From positions 1 through 64,000 of the forward strand of contig CAYUPI010000016.1 of NCBI GenBank assembly GCA_964446585.1: 64,000 nucleotides of DNA, in the 5' to 3' direction. Each line of letters opens with the position of its first letter. Position 1 is the first letter of the stretch. Origin of the DNA: CAYUPI01 sp964446585 (GTDB lineage: Bacteria; Verrucomicrobiota; Verrucomicrobiia; Limisphaerales; UBA8199). The translations under genes and the position numbers were made by a program. The notes below the pieces were generated by a model. The model was not told the DNA's origin. It saw only the letters and a list, made by a program, of their open reading frames with translations, and ran no database searches. This document shows, in pieces, positions 33,722-43,227 of this stretch.

Positions 33722-36085
33722 TTACGGCAGCGGGACGGCGAGGCGCCAGAGGGTGTCGCGATGGGTGCGTCGCGGTGAGAATTGGTGCATTTGTTTGACG
33801 GGGGAGAAGTCGCCCGCCCAGGCGAAAAGGACCGCGTTGCCATGCTCAAGTGCAGATGACAAATCCAGCCCCGGTGGCGCGACGTAATTGAACATGTAAT
33901 TGTCCTGGCGGCTCATTTGCGACAGAAACGACGCTGCTACGGTGCTGTGCGGCAAGTCGCCGATGTGGCCGCTCCCGCTGGCGCCGAAGGCCCGCTGTCG
34001 CGCGACGGCAGCCTCCTGAAAGGCTTGGCCGTAACGACCGACGTATTCTCGCAGCAGGGTCCCCTGCCCTTTCGTGATAGCGGTGTTTTTGGTCTCACCG
34101 GGCGGAACATCACCCAAAGAGAAAATGCGGTCTTCGATGACGATAAGCAGATTGGACAATTTCTGGTCGGTGTGATTCAGCACGCTCACCTGCCAGCCAT
34201 CGGCTTTGGGCTGAAGAGAGACGCTGAGCGGCACGGAAGCAGATTGCCACCAATCGCTCACGAAGAGCTGGCTGGTCCAGACTGGCACGAAAATCTCGGC
34301 TTTGAAGCTATCGCCGTTCTGCGACACCGTGAGGCGCTCGCTGGATTGGCCGCCATCCCAACTTCCCACGAACTCGCCGCGAAAAGTCGCAAGCTTTTGC
34401 GGCCCAGCCAGTGGGTACCGTTGATTGGAGGGCGAATAGACTGAGGCATAAGTCCTTCCGCGCAACTCCGCGCGCTCGCCATTCAGCAGCACATCCACCA
34501 GGTGCAACTCGTTCCATTCGGATTCGCCGGCGCGCAACTTGTAGCCGATGAAATAAATCACCAGCGAGAAGAGAACCACGTAACAGGGAAAGGTAATCCA
34601 GGTCAGCATGGGCCGTCCGATTCGCTTCAGCCAGTATTGATCCAAAGGGCCGATCACGACCAAATAGACGACCAAGAGGAGCAGGAGCCACTCGATCGGC
34701 AGTTTGTGCACCTGTCGTGTGTCGATCATCGCGCCGAAAATCCCGTCGCTACTGCGGCTGGCCGCCTGATTGAAATCGGACGAAACGTACCAGTCGCCCG
34801 GCACTTGGGCGAGCCGCGCCCAGAAGGTGGGCAAATTCTTCCACGAGCGGGCCGGTTCGCGTTCCGGGCTGAACAGCAGGACGGTCACCTGCCCCTGACC
34901 GCGAGGCGCTGTGACGATGAGGGGGACGTCGCCGGCGGCAACCAGGGCGCGTCCATCGCGCACTGAGCCCACGGCCACCTGCATTTCTGCCTCCTCGAAG
35001 CTGAAATCCGTCGGCAAATTGCTGAAAGGGCTGTCCGGGTTGGTCCCCGTCTGGGTAGAGTCGGAGCTGCTCGATTGTTCCGATGGGCGTGGGGGCAAGC
35101 CTCCACGGCGTTGGGGCCCGCCGCGGGGAAATTGCGAGTAACGGGCCCTGGACTCTTGGGGGTTGATGGGGAGATTGGTGGTCCAGTTCGCGCTGCTGAG
35201 CCATCCCTGAATTTCAGGATGTCTTTGAACGCGCTGGATGTCCTTGACCTCACAAGGAAGAAGGCTCTTGAGCCAAGGACTCGCTGTCACGTCATTGATC
35301 TGCTCGATTGCGACGATTAAATGGCCCCCGGCGTTGAGCCAGGCGAACAACGCTCGGACTTGAGCATCCCGCAAGTCGGCGGCTCGCTCGGAATTGAGAT
35401 AGAGGGCGCGCAGGCCTTCCAGGACCAAGGCATTATCCGGAAAGATCGCCGGCTGCAGCCGCGCGGTGGTCGGTTGCAGTTCAGAACTTTGGGGGAGAAT
35501 TGGTCGGATGACAGGAGCGCCGCTGGGCGAACGAGCCAGCGCCCCAATCAGCGGGGCTCGTGGCGAGATGCTCTTATTCGCGCGCAATCCTGTCTGCTCA
35601 GCGCGGACCTTACCGCGAGAATCCAGCAGGCGCACGTCCCAAGTGGTGTTGAAGCCACGTGTGGTTGAGAACACCGGGATGGTCAGTCGCTTGAGTGTCC
35701 CTGTGGGCAGTTCGACTTCGGCGCGCTGCGACTGGCCTTGATTGAAGCCTGCGCCTGCGAGCTCGATAACGCCGTTGAAGGAGGGCCCATCGTTTTTGAT
35801 TTCGCATACAACCGGGAACCACGTCGCCTCCGGCACCACCAGGTCATACCCGAGAAAGACATCGAATTGCAATGCTGCACAGGCTGCATGGCAAAGGCCC
35901 AGCGTGAGAAAACCGAGCAAAGCCAGCTTGAGGAGGGATAAGGGCGGGTGTGCAGCGAAAGGCGTCAGACGTGCCGGTAGCGAGCGGAATCTGGCTCCCG
36001 CTCGCTTGCACCCGTGCCCGGATTTGGAAGGACCCACCATTTGTGGCTCACAAAAGCAATCAGGCTTACGTATAAGAAGACCCAT
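33722..36085 (-). CDS. Large membrane protein of an ABC export operon, GldG-like context
   Basis: About 787 residues from ATG at 36085; a TTG at 36097 and later starts near the signal peptide are also possible. A hydrophobic signal (about 50-70, LLKLALLGFLTLGLCHA) is followed by a long periplasmic region, and a membrane pair near residues 455-510 (WLLLLLVVYLVVIGPLDQYW and CYVVLFSLVIYFIG). A low-complexity Ser/Pro/Arg stretch lies near 325-350. I do not recognise the family. Its place before an ABC-2 ATPase and permease is like that of GldG next to GldA/GldF, but no sequence match is claimed. It might organise substrate or wall contact. Confidence 0.65.
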   Translation of the reverse strand: MGLLIRKPDCFCEPQMVGPSKSGHGCKRAGARFRSLPARLTPFAAHPPLSLLKLALLGFLTLGLCHAACAALQFDVFLGYDLVVPEATWFPVVCEIKNDGPSFNGVIELAGAGFNQGQSQRAEVELPTGTLKRLTIPVFSTTRGFNTTWDVRLLDSRGKVRAEQTGLRANKSISPRAPLIGALARSPSGAPVIRPILPQSSELQPTTARLQPAIFPDNALVLEGLRALYLNSERAADLRDAQVRALFAWLNAGGHLIVAIEQINDVTASPWLKSLLPCEVKDIQRVQRHPEIQGWLSSANWTTNLPINPQESRARYSQFPRGGPQRRGGLPPRPSEQSSSSDSTQTGTNPDSPFSNLPTDFSFEEAEMQVAVGSVRDGRALVAAGDVPLIVTAPRGQGQVTVLLFSPEREPARSWKNLPTFWARLAQVPGDWYVSSDFNQAASRSSDGIFGAMIDTRQVHKLPIEWLLLLLVVYLVVIGPLDQYWLKRIGRPMLTWITFPCYVVLFSLVIYFIGYKLRAGESEWNELHLVDVLLNGERAELRGRTYASVYSPSNQRYPLAGPQKLATFRGEFVGSWDGGQSSERLTVSQNGDSFKAEIFVPVWTSQLFVSDWWQSASVPLSVSLQPKADGWQVSVLNHTDQKLSNLLIVIEDRIFSLGDVPPGETKNTAITKGQGTLLREYVGRYGQAFQEAAVARQRAFGASGSGHIGDLPHSTVAASFLSQMSRQDNYMFNYVAPPGLDLSSALEHGNAVLFAWAGDFSPVKQMHQFSPRRTHRDTLWRLAVPLP

Positions 36086-36186
36086 TCTGGTTGGCAATGT
36101 TCAATTGGCGGCGCCAATTCAGTTTGACTTGAGGCGTGATACCCGTTAGAAAAGGAAGAACTGGCTGCCGCACCTCTCTCAAGCAA

Positions 36187-36633
36187 ATGAAACGCGCCCT
36201 TTTAACAATTTTCGGGCTGTGGCTGTGCAGCGCGGCAGCGCAGGGGCAAACGTACTCGATTGATTGGCTGACGGTCGCGGGCGGGGGAGGCATGAGCACT
36301 GGGGGCGTTTATTCAGTCAGCGGCACGATTGGCCAGCCTGACGCGGGGCCGATGAGCGGAGGGAATTTCATTCTGGAGGGCGGGTTTTGGAGCATTATCG
36401 CTGCAGTTCAGACGCCAGGGTCTCCACTATTGCGTGTGGTGCACACCTCGACGAACACGGTGATTGTCGCCTGGCTAACGCCCACGCTGAACTATTCGCT
36501 GCAACAAAATGCGGCCGTGGGCACGACGAATTGGACCGGAGTGACCAATCAGGTGAATTTCGTCGGTCCGGAAAGCCAGGTGATGATCTCGCCACCCGTC
36601 GGCAACCAGTTTTACCGGCTCAAGAGCCCTTGA
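36187..36633 (+). CDS. Secreted protein with GGFWS-type repeat motif
   Basis: 148 residues from the ATG at 36187. A signal peptide (1-21, SAAAQGQ) is followed by IDWLTVAGGGGMSTGGVYSV and SGTIGQPDAG, then NFILEGGFWSII. This 'SGG.F.L.GGFWS' block recurs in many secreted proteins of Verrucomicrobiota and Planctomycetes. The C-terminal half resembles a fibronectin-like module ending in NQFYRLKSP, also common in that group. It is probably an extracellular or surface protein. Function is unknown. The PQQ-type gene converges on it. Confidence 0.7.
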   Translation: MKRALLTIFGLWLCSAAAQGQTYSIDWLTVAGGGGMSTGGVYSVSGTIGQPDAGPMSGGNFILEGGFWSIIAAVQTPGSPLLRVVHTSTNTVIVAWLTPTLNYSLQQNAAVGTTNWTGVTNQVNFVGPESQVMISPPVGNQFYRLKSP

Positions 36634-36673
36634 GCCGACAGCGCAGGTCGGGCTGAACGGTCAGCGACAAGCA

Positions 36674-37951
36674 CTACTGTTGGTTTGCTTTCGCAGCTTC
36701 CACGAGCTCATAGATTTGGCCGTCGAAAATAATGGCGTAGAGTTCGCCATCCCGATCTTCGGCAAAGCTGGCGATGGCGTGGAGTGGATTGGGCTTAACC
36801 AACTGGCCGTGTACTGTGACCTGCCGGTTTTCGTAGCGTAACCCCCAAACGGTGCCCGCACCGAAATCCGCATAAACGTAAACGCCCCTCAGGGACGGCA
36901 GCCTGTGGCCGCGATAGACGTAACCGCCGGTAACACAGATGCCGGGGCTGTGATCGGGGAAATGACATTCGGCGGAAAGACCGGCGTTGTGCGGATACTC
37001 GATCACCGGGTCGAGAAGTTTGCCTTGCGCTTTTTGGCTTTTGAAGTCGTGGAAACCTTCGCGAACGCTCCAGCCGTAATTGCCGCCTTTTACGATCAGA
37101 TCAATTTCCTCCCATTTGTCCTGGCCGACATCGCCGGCCCAGAGTTCGCCAGTCTCACGATCGAAGCTCATCCGCCAGACATTCCGCAGACCATAAGCCC
37201 ATATCTCAGGGCGTAACCCCTCAGGTTTGGTATCGAACGGGTCGGGCTTGGGATTGCCCTGGCTGTCCTTGGCGACGAATGGGTTGTCCCGCGGGATTCC
37301 ATAAGGGAGCTTGCCAGTCCGCGAATTGATGTCGAGGCGTAGGATTTTGCCGAGCAAATGATGACCGCTCTGGCCGACGTTGTGCGGATCAGCGGCAGCG
37401 CCGCCATCCCCGAGACTCAGATAAAGGAAGCCATCCGGCCCAAACAGAAGGGTGCCGCCGTTGTGGTTCCAATAGGGATGCGGGATTTCAAGGAGGATGC
37501 GCTCGGTTGAGAGATCCGCTCTGTCCGGGTCGTCTCTTGAGATTCGGACTTCGCTTAGGACGCAGCGCTTGGGAGCTTGCTGGGAGTAAAAGAGGTAGAG
37601 GAGTCCGTTGGTCTTAAACAGCGGATGAAAGGAGAACGCGAGGAGGCCCTCCTCGTTTTGGACATGAGGCTTGCGGCCGCTGATATCGAGGAAACTTTTC
37701 ATGTCGGCCGCCTTGTGGCTGGGCGGCAGAAGGACCACCTTTCCATCCTGCTGGACAATGACGAATCGTTTGGAGCCGTCGGGCGCTTCTTCCATCCACA
37801 GCGGGCGCACAAACTTCAGCTCCGGGAAGGCGACCCTTAGCTCGAACGAAGGCAGCGGCTCGGAGGCGGGACAGCGAAAACCGAATGCCAGCACGCCGAG
37901 GGGCAGAAGAATTCGCAGCGCGCAAGGACACGCGGTATGAATGCGGTTCAT
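36674..37951 (-). CDS. PQQ-dependent sugar dehydrogenase family protein (GSDH)
   Basis: 425 residues with an N-terminal signal peptide (about 1-29). The six-bladed propeller shows EEGLLAFSFHPLFKTNGLLY, HPYWNHNGGTLLFGPDGFLYLSLGDGG, the GKILRLDINS and WAYGLRNVWRMSFDRETGELWAGDVGQ blocks, and GGYVYRG. These are the soluble glucose/sorbosone dehydrogenase family. Some members oxidise sugars with PQQ in the periplasm, but many lack cofactor binding, so the activity is not proven. Divergent from glgP, with about 235 bases between. Confidence 0.87.
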   Translation of the reverse strand: MNRIHTACPCALRILLPLGVLAFGFRCPASEPLPSFELRVAFPELKFVRPLWMEEAPDGSKRFVIVQQDGKVVLLPPSHKAADMKSFLDISGRKPHVQNEEGLLAFSFHPLFKTNGLLYLFYSQQAPKRCVLSEVRISRDDPDRADLSTERILLEIPHPYWNHNGGTLLFGPDGFLYLSLGDGGAAADPHNVGQSGHHLLGKILRLDINSRTGKLPYGIPRDNPFVAKDSQGNPKPDPFDTKPEGLRPEIWAYGLRNVWRMSFDRETGELWAGDVGQDKWEEIDLIVKGGNYGWSVREGFHDFKSQKAQGKLLDPVIEYPHNAGLSAECHFPDHSPGICVTGGYVYRGHRLPSLRGVYVYADFGAGTVWGLRYENRQVTVHGQLVKPNPLHAIASFAEDRDGELYAIIFDGQIYELVEAAKANQQ

Positions 37952-38185
37952 GCGGGCGAGGTTAGTCAGGAAACCGCCGGCCTTTCAACTTGGAATCCTG
38001 CGACGGTAGCAAGGAAAGGGCTGGCGCGGAGTGAGCCATCGAGGGAGGTCTGTCAAGGTGGCCGGACGCACTCTGTTTCGCGGTTCATTCCTGATTTCGA
38101 TTGCTCTGGCGAGCGCCGGCAACTACGGTGTGGCCTCTTTATCAGTCGGCAAGAGCGTACTGGAGAGGCAAGTTTTCGGCAGACT

Positions 38186-40372
38186 ATGGCGAAGAAACCC
38201 CTGAGAACGGAAGAGGTGACGGAACTGACACAGGGCCTGAATAAGCTGGCTCGAAATCTCTGGTGGACATGGGACCAGGAGGCGCAGGATATTTTTCAGG
38301 AGCTCTCCCCGCGAGGGTGGCAGAATCTATATCACAATGCAGTGGCGATTCTGCACGAGGTGTCGGAATACGAGCTGCGCGTGCGCCTCCAAGACCACGG
38401 TTTTGCCCAACGTGTCCGCGAAGTGTTGCGGTCGTTCGAGGCCTACATGGGCGACCTTAACTCGTGGGGACATCGCAATGCAACCGGGCTCGGGCGAAAT
38501 CCAGTAGCATATTTTTCCGCAGAGTTCGGGTTTCATGAGACCTTGCCGATCGCGGCCGGCGGTTTGGGTGTGCTGGCTGGCGACCACACCAAATCGGCGA
38601 GCGACCTGGGCATCGGCCTGGTGGGGATCAGCCTGTTTTATCGTGAAGGCTATTTTCAACAGGCGTTCGACGCAAACAACTGGCAGGCGGAGTACTACAC
38701 TTTACTCAACCCGAAAAACCTGCCTGTCGAACCGGTGCTAAATGAAAAAGGAGAACCGGAGGTGTGTCATGTGGAAATAGCGATGAATCAGGTCGCATTT
38801 CACGCCTGGCGCGTTAATGTCGGCCGCGCTTCCGTTTATTTGTTGGATACCAATCGCCCGGAAAACGAGCAGCATTTTCGGGACTTGACCTTGCGCGTGT
38901 ACGGCGGCGACAGCACGACTCGCATCATGCAGGAAATCCTGCTGGGGATTGGCGGCGTCCGATTGCTGCGCACATTGGGCATCCAACCATCCGTCTTTCA
39001 CATGAACGAGGGGCACGCGGCATTTCTCACGTTGGAATTGCTGCGTGAGAAGCTGGCGACGGGCAAAAGTTTTCAGGAAGCTCTCAGCCAAACTCATTCG
39101 GAATGCATCTTTACGACTCATACACCGGTCGAAGCCGGCCACGATCGTTTCAGTTCGGATTTAATGGATTATGCCATGCACCGGTTCCGCAGCCTGATTT
39201 CGGTGCCTTTTTCCGAGATTTTAAAGCTAGGCCGCGTCAATCCGGAAAACCAGAGCGAACCTTTCTGCATGACTGTGCTCGCACTGAAGTTGTCCCGAGC
39301 CGCTAATGCCGTGAGCGAATTACACGGGCGGGTTAGCCGGCACATGTGGCACTCTCTATACCCGGACAGACCGGTCGAGCAAGTGCCCATCGGCCACATC
39401 ACTAACGGCGTTCACTTGCTGGGCTGGATGAAAGGCCCGGTCCGCCATTTCTGGCGACGCAAACTGACTGAGAACTCCAGCTCTCCGGCCGCGCCGAAAC
39501 TGCCCGCACCACTCTCAGACTGGGACACTCACATCAACTCGCCGGAGTTTTGGAAGAGATTAAGTGACCCGAGCTTTATCTCGGACGAGGAGCTTTGGGC
39601 GTTGCGCTACAACTTACGCCGCGAGCTCATCGAGTTTGCCCGCCGACGGTTGCTGATTCAGCGCCAGCGTCTGGCCCAGGGCGATTTCATCGCTTTCGAC
39701 GCGCTGTTGAACCCTGACGCCTTGACGATCGGGTTCGCGCGGCGCTTTGCGACCTACAAGCGCGCTCCGCTAATTTTCCAACAATTCGACAACATCGTGC
39801 GCCTGACCCGCGACAAGGCGCGCCCAATCCAATTCATTTTTGCCGGCAAGGCGCACCCGCGAGACGACGATGGCAAGCGCTACATCCAACACATCATTCA
39901 CCTCAGCAAGTATAGCGATCTGCAAGGGCACCTGGTGTTCATCGAGAATTATGATATGCACGTGGCGCGGCAAATGGTTTCCGGCTGCGATGTCTGGCTG
40001 AACACGCCGCGACGACCTCTGGAGGCCTCGGGCACCAGCGGAATGAAAGCCGGTTGCCACGGCTGCCTCAACCTCAGCATCCTCGATGGCTGGTGGCGCG
40101 AAGGATTCGATGGCGCCAATGGGTTCGCGATCGGCGAAGATGCACACGCTGATTCGGTGGAGGAACAGGATCGAAAGGACAGCGCGAACCTTTACAAGGT
40201 GCTGACCGAGCAGGTCCTGCCTTTGTTTTACCAACGCGACGCTCAAGGCATCCCGCGCCAATGGATCCAGCGAATCCGGCGGGCCATGATGACCCTCGTG
40301 CCGCAATTCACCACGATGCGCATGGTGCGCGAGTATGCGGAGAGGTATTATCTGGTGAATCGTGGTGGCTGA
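38186..40372 (+). CDS. glgP: Alpha-glucan phosphorylase, DUF3417-containing type
   Basis: 728 residues from ATG at 38186; the open frame extends upstream but family similarity starts here. The N-terminal domain (NLWWTWDQEAQDIF, then AYFSAEFGFHETLPIAAGGLGVLAGDH) is typical of the shorter, archaeal-type glycogen phosphorylases. The GT35 end has RRPLEASGTSGMKAGCHG, whose Lys (about residue 620) should hold pyridoxal phosphate. It removes glucose-1-phosphate from glycogen or maltodextrin. Its stop overlaps the start of rlmN by 11 bases, so the two are translationally linked. Confidence 0.93.
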   Translation: MAKKPLRTEEVTELTQGLNKLARNLWWTWDQEAQDIFQELSPRGWQNLYHNAVAILHEVSEYELRVRLQDHGFAQRVREVLRSFEAYMGDLNSWGHRNATGLGRNPVAYFSAEFGFHETLPIAAGGLGVLAGDHTKSASDLGIGLVGISLFYREGYFQQAFDANNWQAEYYTLLNPKNLPVEPVLNEKGEPEVCHVEIAMNQVAFHAWRVNVGRASVYLLDTNRPENEQHFRDLTLRVYGGDSTTRIMQEILLGIGGVRLLRTLGIQPSVFHMNEGHAAFLTLELLREKLATGKSFQEALSQTHSECIFTTHTPVEAGHDRFSSDLMDYAMHRFRSLISVPFSEILKLGRVNPENQSEPFCMTVLALKLSRAANAVSELHGRVSRHMWHSLYPDRPVEQVPIGHITNGVHLLGWMKGPVRHFWRRKLTENSSSPAAPKLPAPLSDWDTHINSPEFWKRLSDPSFISDEELWALRYNLRRELIEFARRRLLIQRQRLAQGDFIAFDALLNPDALTIGFARRFATYKRAPLIFQQFDNIVRLTRDKARPIQFIFAGKAHPRDDDGKRYIQHIIHLSKYSDLQGHLVFIENYDMHVARQMVSGCDVWLNTPRRPLEASGTSGMKAGCHGCLNLSILDGWWREGFDGANGFAIGEDAHADSVEEQDRKDSANLYKVLTEQVLPLFYQRDAQGIPRQWIQRIRRAMMTLVPQFTTMRMVREYAERYYLVNRGG

Positions 40373-41561
40373 CATCAAATCGCAGACGGCGGACGAATTA
40401 CAGGCCCAATTTGAACTTTGGCGCCAGCCGGCGTATCGGGTCACACAACTCCTCGAATGGCTTTATCTCCATCGAGTGACCGATTGGGAAGCGATGACCA
40501 ACTTGCCGCGAGCGCTCCGCGACCAGTTGCGGACGCAGTATTCGTTGCGTTCGCTCGGGCTGGTGAGAAAACAGGGTTCGGATGATACGACGCAAAAGTT
40601 TCTTTGGCGGTTGGCCGACCATTCGTTGATCGAGAGCGTACTTATCCCCGCCAGCCCGGCGCTTTATGGTGAGGTGAGCGATCGGCATACTCTCTGTGTT
40701 TCAACACAGGTCGGCTGCGCGTATGGCTGCGCCTTCTGCGCCAGCGGGCTGGAGGGATTCAAGCGAAATCTCGCCGTTGAGGAAATCGTGGACCAGGTCA
40801 TCGCAGTCGAGAGAGAGGAGTCCAAAGTCCAAAGTCCAAAGTCCAAAGTCTTGCGGAGTGATGAGTGTCAAGGGTCGCGTAACTTGGAGTCGAAGCATCA
40901 CAGATCACACAATACGCATCACGTCTCTTCCCCTCGGCCCTCGGCCCTCGACCCTCGCCGCATCTCCAATCTCGTAATTATGGGCATGGGGGAGCCGCTG
41001 GCCAACTACGAGAACCTCATAACGGCGTTGCGCATTCTGAACGCTCCCTGGGGCGGCGCCATTGGCGCGCGGAAAATCACGATTTCGACAAGCGGCCTCG
41101 CACCCCAAATCCGCAAGCTGGCCGACGAGCCGCTTCAGTTTCGGCTTGCGGTCTCCCTGCACGGCGCTACCGACGAGACACGGAATAAAATAATGCCGGT
41201 CAACCGCAGGTATCCCATTCGTGAATTGACGTCGGCCTGCGAGTATTACCTTCAAAATAAGGGGCGAATGATCACTTTTGAGTACATTCTGATCGAGAGA
41301 GTTAATTCCGGTCTCGACCAGGTGGAGCCATTGGCTGCGCTGGCGCGACGGCTGAAGGCCAAGGTGAACTTAATCCCTTACAACCAGGTCGAAGGATTAC
41401 CCTGGCGCCGCCCAAGCGAGTCCACGCAGGTGGCGTTTCTGCGGGCGCTTGAGAAACAGAACATCGTTGCCACTTTGCGCCGCGAAAAGGGGCACGATAT
41501 CGAGGCCGCCTGCGGTCAACTGCGCCTGAAGACGGAACGAGAATTGGCGCAGACAATCTGA
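40362..41561 (+). CDS. rlmN: 23S rRNA (adenine2503-C2) methyltransferase RlmN with repeat-encoded insert
   Basis: 399 residues from a GTG at 40362. It is a radical SAM enzyme that methylates A2503 of 23S rRNA and A37 of some tRNAs. Cys112 in LCVSTQVGC, the cluster motif C119-x3-C123-x2-C126 (CAYGCAFC), GEPLANY near 210 and the catalytic Cys384 in DIEAACGQL are all present. Between residues about 153 and 199 is a 47-residue low-complexity insert (KVQSPKSKV ... SPRPSALDPRR) where most RlmN proteins go directly to the ISNLVIMGMGEP strand. The insert is made of three heptamer arrays and keeps frame. It lies before the SAM-binding motif, probably on a surface loop. Confidence 0.92.
   Translation: MVADIKSQTADELQAQFELWRQPAYRVTQLLEWLYLHRVTDWEAMTNLPRALRDQLRTQYSLRSLGLVRKQGSDDTTQKFLWRLADHSLIESVLIPASPALYGEVSDRHTLCVSTQVGCAYGCAFCASGLEGFKRNLAVEEIVDQVIAVEREESKVQSPKSKVLRSDECQGSRNLESKHHRSHNTHHVSSPRPSALDPRRISNLVIMGMGEPLANYENLITALRILNAPWGGAIGARKITISTSGLAPQIRKLADEPLQFRLAVSLHGATDETRNKIMPVNRRYPIRELTSACEYYLQNKGRMITFEYILIERVNSGLDQVEPLAALARRLKAKVNLIPYNQVEGLPWRRPSESTQVAFLRALEKQNIVATLRREKGHDIEAACGQLRLKTERELAQTI
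40819..40958. repeat. Three heptamer arrays inside rlmN
   Basis: AGTCCAA four times at 40819-40846; ATCACAG, ATCACAC, AATACGC, ATCACGT at 40897-40924; CCCTCGG, CCCTCGG, CCCTCGA, CCCTCGC at 40931-40958. Between the first two is a looser GAGTGAT/GAGTGTC stretch. The whole mosaic is read in frame as part of rlmN. Confidence 0.9.
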
Positions 41562-41693
41562 AGAATTCCCCCTCGGTGCTGTCAGCCACTAGCGCCGCTC
41601 GAATCGGGAATTCGCCGCCCCCGAGCCGAACAAATGAGAACATTGAAGCCCCACGCGCAAGGGTCACAGGATACAAAATCAAAGCTTCGGCAA

Positions 41694-43214
41694 TCAGGGG
41701 GCGGCCGGAGCCTGAGAAGGATGCAGTCCGAACTTTAGCAGCTTCTCCTTCATCGTGGGGCGAGCGACACCCACCCAACTGGCGGCCTTGGTCTGATCGC
41801 CATTGGCCATCTGGATCGCTTGGGTATATAGCTCGCGTTCTACGGCTTCGGTCAGCGCATTTTGGACATTCTCAATTTCGCCAGCCTTCGCTTTGGTGAG
41901 AAGTTCTGACACGTACGCCGCGAGAGTTTGGTCCCCCGCCGGCCGCGGCGGGGCTGTTTGCGCCATCGCGCTTTTGATAATCTCACGCGTGATTGGATAG
42001 CCCCGAGCCAGCAGAATCGCTTTACGCACCACGTTCCTGAGTTCGCGCACATTGCCGGGCCATGAATATTGCTCCAATTCTTCAAAGACTTCCTCTGCGC
42101 GGTTAGTCTCCTCATGCGACGTCTCCCGACCGGCCACAGCTTGGTCGATCAATTCCGGGCAGGGCAAACGCAACTCGGCCGCGTAGCGCTGGATGAAATA
42201 GTTCACCAACCCAATCGATTTGTCGGGGCCGTCGCCCTTCTTCTTGATTACGGTGTCGTGCATATCCTGCTTACGCTCGCGCAGGGGGGGCAGCGTAATG
42301 ACGAACTGATTCAGCCGATAATACAGGTCCTCGCGAAACCGCTTTTCCTGAATGGCCAGCTCGAGATTGAGATGGGTCGCTGCGATGACCCGCACGTCCA
42401 CCTGAATATTGTCCTTGCCGCCGAGCCGCTGGATCTGTTGATTTTGGAGTACGCGCAGCAGCTTGGCTTGCGTGCTCGGTGTCATGTCACCGATCTCGTC
42501 GAGGAGAATTGTGCCCTTATTGGCTTGTTCGAAACGCCCGATCCGCCTCATTTTGGCACCGGTGAAGGCCCCCGGCTCATGTCCGAAAAGTTCGCTCTCG
42601 AGCAAATTCTCCGGAATCGCCACACAGTTGACTTCGATGAAGGGCTGACCGGCTCGGTCGCTATGCTGACATACAGCCCGGGCCACCAGTTCCTTGCCAG
42701 TGCCGGTCTCGCCCCGGATCAGGACCGTCACAGGAGTGGCGGCAATTCGGCCAATCTGCTTGTAAACTTCCTGCATGGCGAGACTGCTTCCAATGATCGC
42801 ATCCTTCTCTAACTTGGCTTTTTCCAGTTCAACCGGTTCTGACATCAGGCGGCTATTGGCCGCGGCTTTTCGAATGAGGCCCAAAAATTGGCCCATCTCC
42901 GGCGGTTTGACCACATAATCGTACGCTCCGAATTTCATTGCTTCGATAGCAGCCTCGGTGGTGTGCTGCCCGGTGATGAGAATCACAGGTAGGTGCGGTT
43001 TGGCAGTGCGCAGGTTCTTAACCACGTCCATTCCGTCCTCGCTGCCAGGCATTTTCCAATCGGTAATTACGACTTGAAAATCGCCCGTGGTAGCCGCTGC
43101 AATCCCCTCGGCGGCCCCGCTCACCACCACCACTTCGAAACGCTCCACTTCCAGCATGTGCTGGAGGGCAGCGGCGATGGTCCGCTCGTCTTCGATGAGC
43201 AGCACTCTGTCCAT
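41694..43214 (-). CDS. Sigma54-dependent response regulator, NtrC type
   Basis: 506 residues from ATG at 43214. The receiver domain (1-120) has the acidic pair in LLIEDERT, phospho-acceptor Asp52 in VVITDWKMPG, and Lys in VVKPP. The AAA+ domain has Walker A GETGTGKE, the sigma54 contact loop GAFTGA, and the DEIGDM Walker B. A charged stretch (HDTVIKKKGDGPDKS) marks a small variation near the sensor II part. The C-terminal Fis-like helix-turn-helix is NGDQTKAASWVGVARPTMKEK. It activates sigma54 promoters when phosphorylated. It is 13 bases after the second kinase gene. Target genes are unknown. Confidence 0.94.
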   Translation of the reverse strand: MDRVLLIEDERTIAAALQHMLEVERFEVVVVSGAAEGIAAATTGDFQVVITDWKMPGSEDGMDVVKNLRTAKPHLPVILITGQHTTEAAIEAMKFGAYDYVVKPPEMGQFLGLIRKAAANSRLMSEPVELEKAKLEKDAIIGSSLAMQEVYKQIGRIAATPVTVLIRGETGTGKELVARAVCQHSDRAGQPFIEVNCVAIPENLLESELFGHEPGAFTGAKMRRIGRFEQANKGTILLDEIGDMTPSTQAKLLRVLQNQQIQRLGGKDNIQVDVRVIAATHLNLELAIQEKRFREDLYYRLNQFVITLPPLRERKQDMHDTVIKKKGDGPDKSIGLVNYFIQRYAAELRLPCPELIDQAVAGRETSHEETNRAEEVFEELEQYSWPGNVRELRNVVRKAILLARGYPITREIIKSAMAQTAPPRPAGDQTLAAYVSELLTKAKAGEIENVQNALTEAVERELYTQAIQMANGDQTKAASWVGVARPTMKEKLLKFGLHPSQAPAAP

Positions 43215-43227
43215 ACCTTTGGGTGCT

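Noticed and set aside
40819..40958. CRISPR-like reading of the period-7 arrays
   Set aside because: Units are 7 bases with no spacers and no cas genes are nearby, so these are tandem repeats.
42069..42812. Open frame of 247 codons opposite the sigma54 regulator gene
   Set aside because: Antisense to a strong AAA+ domain; its translation has no family resemblance.
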